Assembly (NCBI GenBank): GCA_964630905.1
Contig: CAZVWR010000016.1
Location: 1 to 53,542, forward strand
Source: JAGOEX01 sp964630905
Lineage (GTDB): Bacteria > UBP6 > UBA1177
Reading direction: 5' to 3'
DNA: 53,542 nucleotides
A program made the position numbers and the translations under genes. This document shows positions 1 through 8,421 of the stretch, in pieces. Each line of letters opens with the position of its first letter. Positions within the stretch are counted from its first letter, which is position 1. The notes below the pieces were generated by a model. It did not search any database and was not told the origin of the DNA. It worked only from the letters and a program-made list of their open reading frames with translations.

Positions 1-52
<52 letters not shown>

Positions 53-64
53 TCAGCAGAGTGG

Positions 65-92
65 AATATAATGAATTGAGACAAGTTGTCAA
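65..92 (-). promoter_or_regulatory. sigma70-type promoter of tRNA-Gly
   Basis: On the minus strand there is a perfect -35 box TTGACA (87-92), a 16-base spacer and a -10 box TATATT (65-70). Transcription would begin a few bases upstream of the tRNA 5' end at position 52. This implies that the tRNA is not simply read through from the lipoprotein operon upstream. Confidence 0.7.
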
Positions 93-111
93 TAAATTTT
101 TGATCCCAATT

Positions 112-1521
112 TTATTTTATACTTACAGAATCAACTCCCCAGTAATTTATCCTCCAGTTGTCAGAGCCCCATGCTTTAAAACGAATCTTAGGCAGTGTAG
201 TGAGACATTCTGCAGGCATTGCTATCTCCTGATCAGTCCATGAAAAGGATCTGCCTGATGTTTCACTTCCGTCACAGTAATAGTTGCCGCATGAACTCTG
301 GTTGTTCGGCCAGCTTGATGGTTTCATGTCATACCATGTTCCTCCGTCATCACCTGAACATTGCAGAACAAGTCTTTCAGATTTATCTACATCGTTTGAG
401 TACTGATCATCTGAGAACATTACTCTGAAACCAACTTTTGCAGACGCACAATTTGACAGCTTTAACAATGTGGCGCCGGTGATGTAGTGTGTGTAACCGG
501 TCTTATGGCAGGACGTTCCTGTATTAGACCAGTATTTCATAAAGCCGCCTGCCTCATCCCTTGCCCAGGCACAATGAGATGATGTCCACCCTTCATCACC
601 GCTGTCCCATGTTGCAATTGTCAAGGGAAGAGGGCAAAGGCTGCATACATGGTTAGATGTGCAGAACTCTTCAGCAACCGTATCACATTGAGACGCATCA
701 AAACACTCAACACATTGTGAAGTCTTGTCACCGTTATCCATACAGTAAAGTGTGTCACCCGAACAGGCGGAACAACCGGCTCCGCATTTATCGTTCTGAT
801 CGCAGAAAGTACACGCTGTCCCGTCTCCGTCATAGTTGTCGGCACAGGCACAGGTGAAAGATCCTTCCGTATTAGTACATTCTGAGCCTTCAGCGGCACA
901 GTTATCAGTTTCCTTAACACATTCATCAATGTCAATGCACTTTCCATCTGCGTCTTTTTCAAACCCTGCGGCACATTTGCAGTCTGTTGTTATCCATGCA
1001 TCACAAAAAGTCGTGCATAGAACTTCGGCATCGTTGACATATCCCATCCCTTCGATTTCATTACATTTTAACCTGTTTGCATCACAAACTTCGTGTTCTG
1101 TCTGAACGATCTCGTCTCCGCAACTTTCACCCTGACCTGAGCAATCAGATTTGCAGAAACCGTATTTTCCGTTATCCGAGCCGTCATCACACGCCTCACC
1201 GGTTTCTTTTGTTCCGTTTCCGCAAACTGCACCAGTTCCTGTATTTCCAGAATCACCGCTATTTCCTGAGTTTCCTGTGTTGCCACTATTACCGGTATCA
1301 CCTGAATCTCCAGAGTTGCCGCTATTGCCGCTGTTCCCCGAATTTCCTGTATCTCCGGAATTACCAGTGTTGCCACTATTTCCTGTGTCATCTACACAAA
1401 CTCCGTCAATACAGACCTGAGTACCGGGACAGTCAATCGAATCTGTACATTCAATATCGTCCTCAACTCCGCATCCGGCAAAAACAAAAACAAAAGCCAA
1501 TGAAATCAAAATCTTACGCAT
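112..1521 (-). CDS. Cys-rich surface lipoprotein with NSG/TGNSGD linker, DUF4215-type and EGF domains
   Basis: A 469-residue protein when started at the ATG at 1521, which has GGAG seven bases upstream; an in-frame ATG nine codons earlier lacks a ribosome site. The N-terminus is a lipoprotein signal (MRKILISLAFVFVFAGC), so the mature protein should be lipid-anchored. A short Cys module follows (ECTDSIDC..VCIDGVC), then a roughly 50-residue linker of NSG, TGN and SGD triplets, then a DUF4215-like Cys repeat stretch (about 99-180, CGNGTKETGEACDDG), a calcium-type EGF domain (DIDEC..CTNTEGSFTC, about 195-240) and more Cys pairs. The last 170 residues are a W/Y-rich beta domain (WDSGDEGW start, YWGVDSVSIK end) like the galactose-binding/MAM jelly-roll folds. 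It is the last gene of the five-gene lipoprotein operon, 27 bases after its neighbour. The exact function is unknown; adhesion or surface coat is an inference. Confidence 0.85.
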   Translation of the reverse strand: MRKILISLAFVFVFAGCGVEDDIECTDSIDCPGTQVCIDGVCVDDTGNSGNTGNSGDTGNSGNSGNSGNSGDSGDTGNSGNTGNSGNSGDSGNTGTGAVCGNGTKETGEACDDGSDNGKYGFCKSDCSGQGESCGDEIVQTEHEVCDANRLKCNEIEGMGYVNDAEVLCTTFCDAWITTDCKCAAGFEKDADGKCIDIDECVKETDNCAAEGSECTNTEGSFTCACADNYDGDGTACTFCDQNDKCGAGCSACSGDTLYCMDNGDKTSQCVECFDASQCDTVAEEFCTSNHVCSLCPLPLTIATWDSGDEGWTSSHCAWARDEAGGFMKYWSNTGTSCHKTGYTHYITGATLLKLSNCASAKVGFRVMFSDDQYSNDVDKSERLVLQCSGDDGGTWYDMKPSSWPNNQSSCGNYYCDGSETSGRSFSWTDQEIAMPAECLTTLPKIRFKAWGSDNWRINYWGVDSVSIK

Positions 1522-1548
1522 AGTTAACTCCGTTTTATTTAAAAACAT

Positions 1549-3444
1549 TTATGGACAGTTGCAACCCGCCGTTACACAATTCTGCAATTTTACATTAAGA
1601 GTGTAGTCACCTTCATCATCAAAGGCACTTGATCCGTCAACGATGATATAAAGCCATGTATCTACTGTTGCTGTGAAACTTTTGCTATGCATAGATGTAA
1701 TATATTTTTGGCAGTAATCATACTCATTCTTGTTTTCATTGTTACAAACTGTGAGATTTGTATATAATTTTAATGTAGCATCCCAATCACTTACCGAATA
1801 ACTGCACGGATCTCCTGTTGTTAACTGAATTGCTGCTGTTTCTCCGGCTCTTAAATATATTTTGTATGAATGATCTGCATTAGCATCCCAACAATCATCA
1901 GTGGATGGAAGATCGTGGTCATTGCTCGCACTGCATGTATCAGCATTCATTGTAAAACCTGATGTGGTCTTTGCAATACTTCTTCCAATAACTCTTGCAT
2001 TACCACATCCTCTTCTGTTTTCAGAGCCATTTGCACATGAATTAGCAGGGATAGGAACCGTGCACTGGTTATTCGAGCAAATTTCTCCTGCACCGGTATT
2101 ACAGTGAGCATTATCATAACACTGAACACATGCTGAATTATACCAGTAGAAGTTTGCTGAACACTGATATCTGCACTCTGTCGCACTTCCTGTTGTGTTA
2201 TATGTTCCTGCGGTTAATGGTGTCCATGCTGAGCCGTTCCAAGTCTGGGTTATACTGGATGCCGTATTCCATGAAGCATTTGCAGGAAGACCTGTGCATG
2301 ATGCTGTCCTTGTATTTGAAATGCATGCCGAACCTTCGAAATGGTAATCTGCATTGCATTTGTAACGGCAGTCTATGGAACTCGGCGTTTCATTGTATGT
2401 TGCCGCTGTTGATGGGATCCATGTGCTTCCGTTCCATGTCTGTGTTATGTTTGAAACAGTGTTCCACTCAGCATTTGCCGGAAGTCCCGTACAGGTTTGA
2501 TTCGTTCTCGTATTTGATACACAGCTTGATATATCCCAGTGATAATCGGCGTTGCATTTGTATCTGCACTCTGCATCACTTGCCGTTTCATTGTAAACAC
2601 CAGTCGTTGTCGGAACCCATGTGCTTCCGTTCCATGCCTGAGTTATACTCGAAGCAGTATTCCATGATGCATTTGAGGGAAGTCCTGTGCATGCCTGATC
2701 ATATCTTAAATTTGCCGTGCATGCAGTACCGTTCCATCCGAAGTTTGTTTTACATACGAATCTGCATTCTGTAACACTGGCATCAACATTGTATGTCCCG
2801 GTCGTCGAAGGAATCCAGTCAGATCCGTTCCATGTCTGGTTGATAACTGCCGCTGTATTCCACTGAGCATTCTCAGGAAGTCCTGAACATGCCTGATTTG
2901 TTTTTGTGTCAGGAGTACATGACACTCCGTTGCCGCTGTAATTAGTTTTGCATGTGCAGGTAAAACTCCCTTCTGTGTTTGCACAGTCAGCATTCACATG
3001 ACAATTGTGAGTTCCTTTGACGCATTCATTTATGTCAACGCAAGTCGTACCGTTACTTTCATAACCGGAGTCACATGTTATGGCATTATCTTCATCAGGG
3101 ATAACATCTTCATCTTGCTCAGGATTCACATCATCATCGTGTTCAATAATTTCATCGTTTACAATATCAGGGGTTTCATTATCAACAATAACTGTATCTT
3201 CATCGGGGATCGCTGTATCGCCGCTGTTTCCTGAATTGCCACTGTCACCAGTATCGCCTGAATTGCCGCTGTCGCCTGTGTTTCCTGAATTGCCGGTATC
3301 GCCGATGCCGTCATCCACACAATATCCGTCAATACAGACAAACCCTTCATCACAGTCAAATGCCGTGATACATTCAAACGGATCTTCATTCGAACACGAA
3401 ACAAAGAAAACAGCAAATACTAAGAAAATTAAGATGTTACGCAT
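1549..3444 (-). CDS. Cys-rich lipoprotein with four 66-residue repeat modules and a C-terminal PPC-like domain
   Basis: A 631-residue protein when started at the ATG at 3444, which has AGGGG six bases upstream; two earlier in-frame ATGs fit that ribosome site less well. The order is: lipobox signal (FLVFAVFFVSC), the CITAFDC..GFVCIDGYC module, a GNSGNTGDSG linker, an acidic D/E/P linker, a calcium-type EGF domain (about 138-178, DINEC..NTEGSFTC), four 66-residue modules (about 180-441; see the repeat entry), and a C-terminal domain of about 160 residues (from NGSENRRGCG) resembling bacterial pre-peptidase C-terminal (PPC) beta domains, with YKIYLRAGE and WLYIIVDG strands. It lies 17 bases downstream of the giant 1498-codon gene and shares its architecture in shortened form, so the two are probably paralogues. 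Outer-surface location is inferred; no enzyme motif is visible. Confidence 0.87.
   Translation of the reverse strand: MRNILIFLVFAVFFVSCSNEDPFECITAFDCDEGFVCIDGYCVDDGIGDTGNSGNTGDSGNSGDTGDSGNSGNSGDTAIPDEDTVIVDNETPDIVNDEIIEHDDDVNPEQDEDVIPDEDNAITCDSGYESNGTTCVDINECVKGTHNCHVNADCANTEGSFTCTCKTNYSGNGVSCTPDTKTNQACSGLPENAQWNTAAVINQTWNGSDWIPSTTGTYNVDASVTECRFVCKTNFGWNGTACTANLRYDQACTGLPSNASWNTASSITQAWNGSTWVPTTTGVYNETASDAECRYKCNADYHWDISSCVSNTRTNQTCTGLPANAEWNTVSNITQTWNGSTWIPSTAATYNETPSSIDCRYKCNADYHFEGSACISNTRTASCTGLPANASWNTASSITQTWNGSAWTPLTAGTYNTTGSATECRYQCSANFYWYNSACVQCYDNAHCNTGAGEICSNNQCTVPIPANSCANGSENRRGCGNARVIGRSIAKTTSGFTMNADTCSASNDHDLPSTDDCWDANADHSYKIYLRAGETAAIQLTTGDPCSYSVSDWDATLKLYTNLTVCNNENKNEYDYCQKYITSMHSKSFTATVDTWLYIIVDGSSAFDDEGDYTLNVKLQNCVTAGCNCP
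2122..2907 (-). repeat. Four tandem 198-bp repeats encoding 66-residue Cys/Trp modules
   Basis: Each unit encodes about 66 residues with the pattern T(R/K)xxQxCxGLPxNAxWNT, then ITQTWNGSxWxPST, then YNETxSxTECRYKC, then a short W-containing segment and one last Cys before SN or AN. Four cysteines and three or four tryptophans are constant. The last unit lacks one residue. The modules are clearly homologous to the eleven in the neighbouring gene at 4485-6665. Confidence 0.9.
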
Positions 3445-3461
3445 ATTCATCCCCTGCAAAA

Positions 3462-6400
3462 TTATTTTTCACATACATACGGTTTCGTCAATGTGCACGG
3501 ATCATCATACCATGTTGCACCGTTTGCTGCCCCTGAATATTTCTGCTGAGCGACACAGCGGACAGTTCTGTATCGTTCCTTGCTTGAATCGCATGCATTA
3601 GTTGAGGCACTGTTAAAGTTTGGCTCTCCTGAAAGAAAATTGGTAAAAGATGTGTTGCTCCAAGTAAGAATTAACCCATCCCAGCGGAATGCCCTGGCAA
3701 TACCGGCAGGCAATAAGGATGCCGGAGGAATCAAATCAATAACATAGTCGCCACTGTGAAGAGAAGAATCAACATATACATAGTAGACGCCTAGTGCATT
3801 TAAAGAAATAGTCAGAGATTCAACAACGCAGTTACCTGCAGAATCAACGCAACCATTATTACCAGTAGAACAATTCTGGTCAACGATAATGGATATATCG
3901 AAGGCATCCGAATCGGCCTGATATGCTTTGATGCGCCAGTCACCACCACGTCCACTTGCTGGGATAAGTCTGAAGTATTCTTCTTTGTTTGTCTGGTTAC
4001 TGCCATTACATGTATCGGCTATGCTGGAACCAGCATTCGAAGTTGTCCCGTAAAAAACACTTCCTCTTGTTCCATCAGCTGCTTCAGGAGTGCCGCAGGT
4101 CGGATTACCACCATTTGCCGTAACAGCAACAGGATAATCATTGAGTCCTATCCAAGCGTGTCCATTGTCAGGCATCAATGACGCAACATATTGATTTTCC
4201 GTTGCATTTGATAAATCAACCAGTCTTGCACTTTCTCCTGCACAGGCATCTCTTGCCGCAGTCCAGGTAGCCACTGTGGAAACATATTTATAACACTTTC
4301 CGGTTGAGGAATTGTATGTCCATCCTGTTCCGCCGCATGGATTATAAACCTCACACTGCTTACTTGAATTGCAGACATATCCTGCTGAGCAATCTCCGTC
4401 AACAAGGCACTGCACACAGGTATTATTCGCTGTATTACAGTAAAGTTCTCCGGGTTCATCACTGCAGTGGGTATTATCTGTACATTCAACACATGTGGAA
4501 CTGGAACTTTTCCAGTAGAAATCACTTGAACATTTATATCTGCATTCTGCCGTGCTTCCTGTTTCATTGTACGAACTCGTCGTTGCAGGACTCCAGACTC
4601 CGCCGCTCCAGGTCTGCGTTATGCTTGAAACCGTATTCCAGTCGGTATTTGCAGGTTTTGCACTGCATGCCTGACCGCTCCTTGTGTCTGATATACATGC
4701 TCCGCCGTCAAGGTGATATCCGCTTGAACACTTGTAATAGCAATTAGTTGTACTTCCCGTTTCATTGTACGCACTCGTCGTTGTCGGACTCCAGACTCCC
4801 CCGCTCCAGGTCTGGGTTATACTCGATACCGTGTTCCAGTCGGTATTGGAGGGTTTCGCACTGCATGCCTGATCTGTTCTCGTATTTGAAACACATGTCG
4901 ATGTTTCCCAGTGATAGCCGCTTGAACAGATATATCGGCAATCTCCGGCAGTTGTGTTATATGTCGTCGAAGTTGTCGGTGCCCATGTAGTGCCGTTCCA
5001 TGTCTGGGTATATGTTCCGTTCTTTCCGCTGTCGTTCCAGTCTGTGTTGGCAGGTTTCGCAGAACAGCTTGCCGTCTGTGTTGCAGCAACACAATTAGGA
5101 TTGTTCCAGTTATAATTCGCCTTACACTGAAAATAGCACTCTGTCGTGCTGCCGGTTGTGTTATATGTTCCAACGGTTGACGGTGTCCACGCCGAACCGT
5201 TCCATGTCTGTGTTATACTTGTTGCGGTATTCCAATCAGAATTTGCAGGATTGCCTGTACATGCCTGACCTGTTCTCGTATTCGACACACAAGACCCTCC
5301 ATCCAGGTGATAGTCAGATGAACATTTGTATCTGCACTCCGTTGTGCTTGATGTTTCGTTATATACGCTCGTCGTTGAAGGGACCCATGTGCTCCCGTTC
5401 CATGTCTGGCTTATGCTCGAAACCGTATTCCAGTCAGTATTCGCAGGTTTTGCACTGCATGTCTGGCCGGTACGGGTGTTCGATATACATGAGCCGCCTT
5501 CCCAGTGATAATCAACAGCACATTTATATCTGCATTCCGATGTGCTGCCGGTTTCATTATATGTGCCGGTCAATGTCGGGAGCCAGGTGCTCCCGTTCCA
5601 TGTCTGGTTGATACTCGATACTGTGTTCCACACCGCATTGGATGGCAGACCCGTACATGCCTGATCATATCTGGTGTCAGCAACACAGATACTCCCGTTC
5701 CATGTGTAGTTCGTGCCGCATTTGTATCTGCATTCCGTCGTGCTTGAGGTTTCATTATACCCACCTGCCGTCGAAGGAACCCATGCCCCGCCGTTCCATG
5801 TCTGCGTTATTGTCGCGACCGTATTCCATGACGCATTCGTCGGAAGTCCGGTACAGCTCTGATTTGTTCTGGTGTCAGCAACACATGCACTGCTGTTCCA
5901 ACTGTAATTGGTGTCACATTTGTATCTGCATTCTGTCGTGCTTGAGGTCATATTATATGCTCCGGCCGTCGACGGAACCCAGGCCGTGCCGTTCCATGTC
6001 TGAGTTATGCTCGATGCCGTATTCCAGACAGCATTCGATGGAAGTCCCGTGCAGTTCTGAGCTGGTTTTGTGTCCGCCGCACATGTTAAGCCGTTCCATG
6101 TATAATTAGTGCCGCAAACAAAACGGCATTCAGTCGTACTCGATGTAGTATTATATGCTCCGGTTGTTGAAGGATACCAGATACTCCCGTTCCAGGTCTG
6201 GCTTATGTGTGATACCGTGTTCCACGCTCCATTCACCGGCAGACCCGTACACGCCTGGTTCGTTTTCGTGTCAGCAACACATGCACTGCTGTTCCAGCTG
6301 TAATTGGTGTCGCATTTGTATCTGCATTCCGTCGTGCTCGATGTCGTGTTGTATGATCCCGCAGTAGTTGGAAGCCAGTTAGCACCGTTCCATGTCTGAA

Positions 6401-7955
6401 TTATGCTCGATGCCGTATTCCACACCGCATTCGATGGAAGTCCCGTACATGACTGATTAGTCCTGGTGTCCGCCGCACATGTGCTCCCGTTCCAACCGTA
6501 GTTGATGTTGCATGCAAAACGGCATTCAGTCGTACTCGATGTCTCATTGTATGTACCGGATACAGGCGGATACCACACAGTTCCGTTCCAGGTCTGGTTG
6601 ATCGATGTCGCCGTGTTCCAGAATCCGTTAGCAGGAAGTCCCGTACAAACCTGATTCACTTTCGTGTCCGGTGTACAGTTTGCCACTCCGTCTCCACTGT
6701 AATTAGTCTTACATGTGCAGTAATATGAACCCGATGTATTGTGACAGTCCGCATTATCATGACAGTTGTTAAGAAGTTCGTTGCCTGCCTCACATTCATT
6801 TGTGTCAACACATTTCTGTGTTCCGTCCTTCTCATAGCCTGAAGCACAGGTACAGGAAGCTGTCAACCAGCCATCACAAATCCCGTTACAATCAACTGTA
6901 ACAGTGTTATTATATCCCATCCCGCTTATTGCATTGCACGCAATAGTGTTCTTGTCACAAACTTCAGGTGCTGTTACAACGCTGTCTCCGCAATTGTTTA
7001 TTCCCGTACAGGTCGAATTACAGTATCCGTATTTCCCGTTATCCAAACCGTCATCACAATCCTCTGTCCCGTTCTTAACATCGTCTCCGCAATATTCAAC
7101 CGTGCCGTCATGCTCAATGCACAGAGTGTCACATACCTTACAGCTCAGCTGACCATACACACATGCTGTCTTGCCGTTATCCGTCCCTTTGTCGCATTCT
7201 TCTACCGGACCTCCGACTGGGCCGTTTATATAACCGTCACCGCACCTCAGTCCAAGAGCGGTGCAAAACGCATTGCAATACCCGTATTTTCCGTTATTGA
7301 TGCTGCCATCATCACAAAACTCAGGTCCATTGATTATCCCGTCATTGCACCTTTCACCAGGTCCGGTGCAGTCACTCTTGCAGAAACCGTAAAGTCCGTT
7401 GTTATCACCACTGTCACAGAACTCAGTCCCGTTCTTCAACCCGTCTCCGCACCTTATTGCAAGAGTACAATCAGACTTACACCCACCGTACGCGCCGGTA
7501 TTTAATAATGTTCCGAGATCACATTCCTCCAATCCTTCAGGAATACCGTCCCCGCAGACAGGAATTATTACATCCTCATCAACGGTGTCTTCATCAACTT
7601 CAATATCAGGAATAATATCAGGATCATGAACCGTATCAGGATGTTCTTCCATATCAATATCAGGCAGAACAACAGATTCATCATCCGTTTCCTCTATTAA
7701 ATCAATATCTTGATTCACATCTTTATCTTCTGCAACTGTATCCGGATCGGGAATTGCTCCATCATCAGGTAAGATTACACTGCTGTCCTCATCCGCCCCG
7801 GCGTTTGGATCAACACACTTCCCTTCAAGACACAGCCACCCCTCTTCACAGTCAAATGCCGTGATGCATTCAACAGCATCTTTTTCTTTGTTTTCACAGG
7901 AAATGACTAAAAACAACAATGCAAAAACCAAGCCTAAGACCTTAAATTCTCTCAT
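3462..7955 (-). CDS. Giant Cys-rich lipoprotein: DUF4215 repeats, EGF, eleven 66-residue modules, split C-type lectin domain
   Basis: A 1497-residue protein with a lipobox signal (LGLVFALLFLVISC), the CITAFDC..GWLCLEGKC module and a long acidic linker (about 50-132). About six DUF4215-like Cys repeats follow (about 134-360; CGDGLKNGTEFCDSG, KYGYC, KSDC), then an EGF domain (about 384-427), eleven 66-residue modules (431-1157), two short Cys modules and a C-type lectin domain. The lectin half-domains are CYKYVSTVATWTAARDAC..WIGLND (about 1207-1272) and FRWDG..WYDDPCTLTKPYVCEK (about 1422-1497). Between them lies a beta domain of roughly 140 residues resembling PPC (YFRLIP, VYYVYVDSSLHSGDYVIDL). 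It starts seven bases after the methionine-sulfoxide reductase gene. A calcium-dependent or sugar-binding adhesin is an inference from the lectin fold. The EPN-type residues occur as GEPNFN, near the usual sugar-binding loop position. Confidence 0.9.
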   Translation of the reverse strand: MREFKVLGLVFALLFLVISCENKEKDAVECITAFDCEEGWLCLEGKCVDPNAGADEDSSVILPDDGAIPDPDTVAEDKDVNQDIDLIEETDDESVVLPDIDMEEHPDTVHDPDIIPDIEVDEDTVDEDVIIPVCGDGIPEGLEECDLGTLLNTGAYGGCKSDCTLAIRCGDGLKNGTEFCDSGDNNGLYGFCKSDCTGPGERCNDGIINGPEFCDDGSINNGKYGYCNAFCTALGLRCGDGYINGPVGGPVEECDKGTDNGKTACVYGQLSCKVCDTLCIEHDGTVEYCGDDVKNGTEDCDDGLDNGKYGYCNSTCTGINNCGDSVVTAPEVCDKNTIACNAISGMGYNNTVTVDCNGICDGWLTASCTCASGYEKDGTQKCVDTNECEAGNELLNNCHDNADCHNTSGSYYCTCKTNYSGDGVANCTPDTKVNQVCTGLPANGFWNTATSINQTWNGTVWYPPVSGTYNETSSTTECRFACNINYGWNGSTCAADTRTNQSCTGLPSNAVWNTASSIIQTWNGANWLPTTAGSYNTTSSTTECRYKCDTNYSWNSSACVADTKTNQACTGLPVNGAWNTVSHISQTWNGSIWYPSTTGAYNTTSSTTECRFVCGTNYTWNGLTCAADTKPAQNCTGLPSNAVWNTASSITQTWNGTAWVPSTAGAYNMTSSTTECRYKCDTNYSWNSSACVADTRTNQSCTGLPTNASWNTVATITQTWNGGAWVPSTAGGYNETSSTTECRYKCGTNYTWNGSICVADTRYDQACTGLPSNAVWNTVSSINQTWNGSTWLPTLTGTYNETGSTSECRYKCAVDYHWEGGSCISNTRTGQTCSAKPANTDWNTVSSISQTWNGSTWVPSTTSVYNETSSTTECRYKCSSDYHLDGGSCVSNTRTGQACTGNPANSDWNTATSITQTWNGSAWTPSTVGTYNTTGSTTECYFQCKANYNWNNPNCVAATQTASCSAKPANTDWNDSGKNGTYTQTWNGTTWAPTTSTTYNTTAGDCRYICSSGYHWETSTCVSNTRTDQACSAKPSNTDWNTVSSITQTWSGGVWSPTTTSAYNETGSTTNCYYKCSSGYHLDGGACISDTRSGQACSAKPANTDWNTVSSITQTWSGGVWSPATTSSYNETGSTAECRYKCSSDFYWKSSSSTCVECTDNTHCSDEPGELYCNTANNTCVQCLVDGDCSAGYVCNSSKQCEVYNPCGGTGWTYNSSTGKCYKYVSTVATWTAARDACAGESARLVDLSNATENQYVASLMPDNGHAWIGLNDYPVAVTANGGNPTCGTPEAADGTRGSVFYGTTSNAGSSIADTCNGSNQTNKEEYFRLIPASGRGGDWRIKAYQADSDAFDISIIVDQNCSTGNNGCVDSAGNCVVESLTISLNALGVYYVYVDSSLHSGDYVIDLIPPASLLPAGIARAFRWDGLILTWSNTSFTNFLSGEPNFNSASTNACDSSKERYRTVRCVAQQKYSGAANGATWYDDPCTLTKPYVCEK
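4485..6665 (-). repeat. Eleven tandem 198-bp repeats encoding 66-residue Cys/Trp modules
   Basis: Eleven back-to-back units of 66 codons (the last 67) each carry four Cys and the constant WNT, QTW(N/S)G, WxP, YN(E/T)T and ECRYKC-like elements. Some DNA stretches are nearly identical at a distance of two units: the segment beginning at 5875 recurs at 6271 with only a few changes, exactly 396 bases on. This points to recent duplication of unit pairs. Units 7 to 11 form a second subtype with CSAKPANTDWN in place of CTGLPSNAVWN. Confidence 0.92.
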
Positions 7956-7962
7956 CTTTTAC

Positions 7963-8421
7963 CTATTTAAAAATTAATTTTATGATTTTTTCAAGTGCGG
8001 CAAGGTCTGTTTCGCAGTAGGAATCAAGTTTGTCAGAATCAATATCAAGAACACCGAGTATATTTTCACCTGCATCTTTTACAGGTATGACTATTTCGGA
8101 TCTGCTTCTGGAATCGCAGGCAATATGTCCCGGAAATTTTTCGACATCAGGGACAATGATACTTTCCTTTCTGTTGATTGAAGCCCAACACACACCTTTA
8201 TCTTTTGCAAGAACCTGACATGCAAGAGGCCCCTGATAACATTTTACTGTGAGTTCACCGTTTTTAAGAAAATAGAAACCGACCCAGAAATTTTTTTCAA
8301 ATTTGTGGTAAAGCAATGCACAAATGGTTGCCATTCTTGCATCAGCATCATCGGTTTTCTTAAATAATTCAATAAGTTGATCAATTATACGGTCATATTT
8401 ATTTGAAAGTTTGTCTGTCAT
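7963..8421 (-). CDS. msrC: Free methionine-R-sulfoxide reductase (GAF-domain fRMsr)
   Basis: A 152-residue single GAF-domain protein, the usual length of the family. It matches the fRMsr signature: FWVGFYF, GPLAC, GVCWASI, FPGHIACDSRSRSEIV and GVLDIDSD. Cysteines at GPLAC, GVCW and HIACDS are the ones used for catalysis and resolution in characterised fRMsr enzymes. These reduce free L-methionine-R-sulfoxide in the cytoplasm using thioredoxin. The start codon overlaps the stop of the upstream EGF lipoprotein gene (ATGA), and the giant lipoprotein gene begins seven bases after its end, so it is firmly inside the lipoprotein operon. No signal peptide is present. Its association with disulfide-rich exported proteins is unusual and may reflect a shared oxidative-stress programme (inference). 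Confidence 0.92.
   Translation of the reverse strand: MTDKLSNKYDRIIDQLIELFKKTDDADARMATICALLYHKFEKNFWVGFYFLKNGELTVKCYQGPLACQVLAKDKGVCWASINRKESIIVPDVEKFPGHIACDSRSRSEIVIPVKDAGENILGVLDIDSDKLDSYCETDLAALEKIIKLIFK

Noticed and set aside
1068..1523. Long plus- and minus-strand frames inside the lipoprotein genes
   Set aside because: These are shadows of repetitive NSG/EGF coding sequence. They lack ribosome sites and give low-complexity or cysteine-free translations.
4485..6665. CRISPR array
   Set aside because: Regular 198-bp spacing is present but the repeats are coding, variable and uninterrupted, with no short identical repeats separated by unique spacers.
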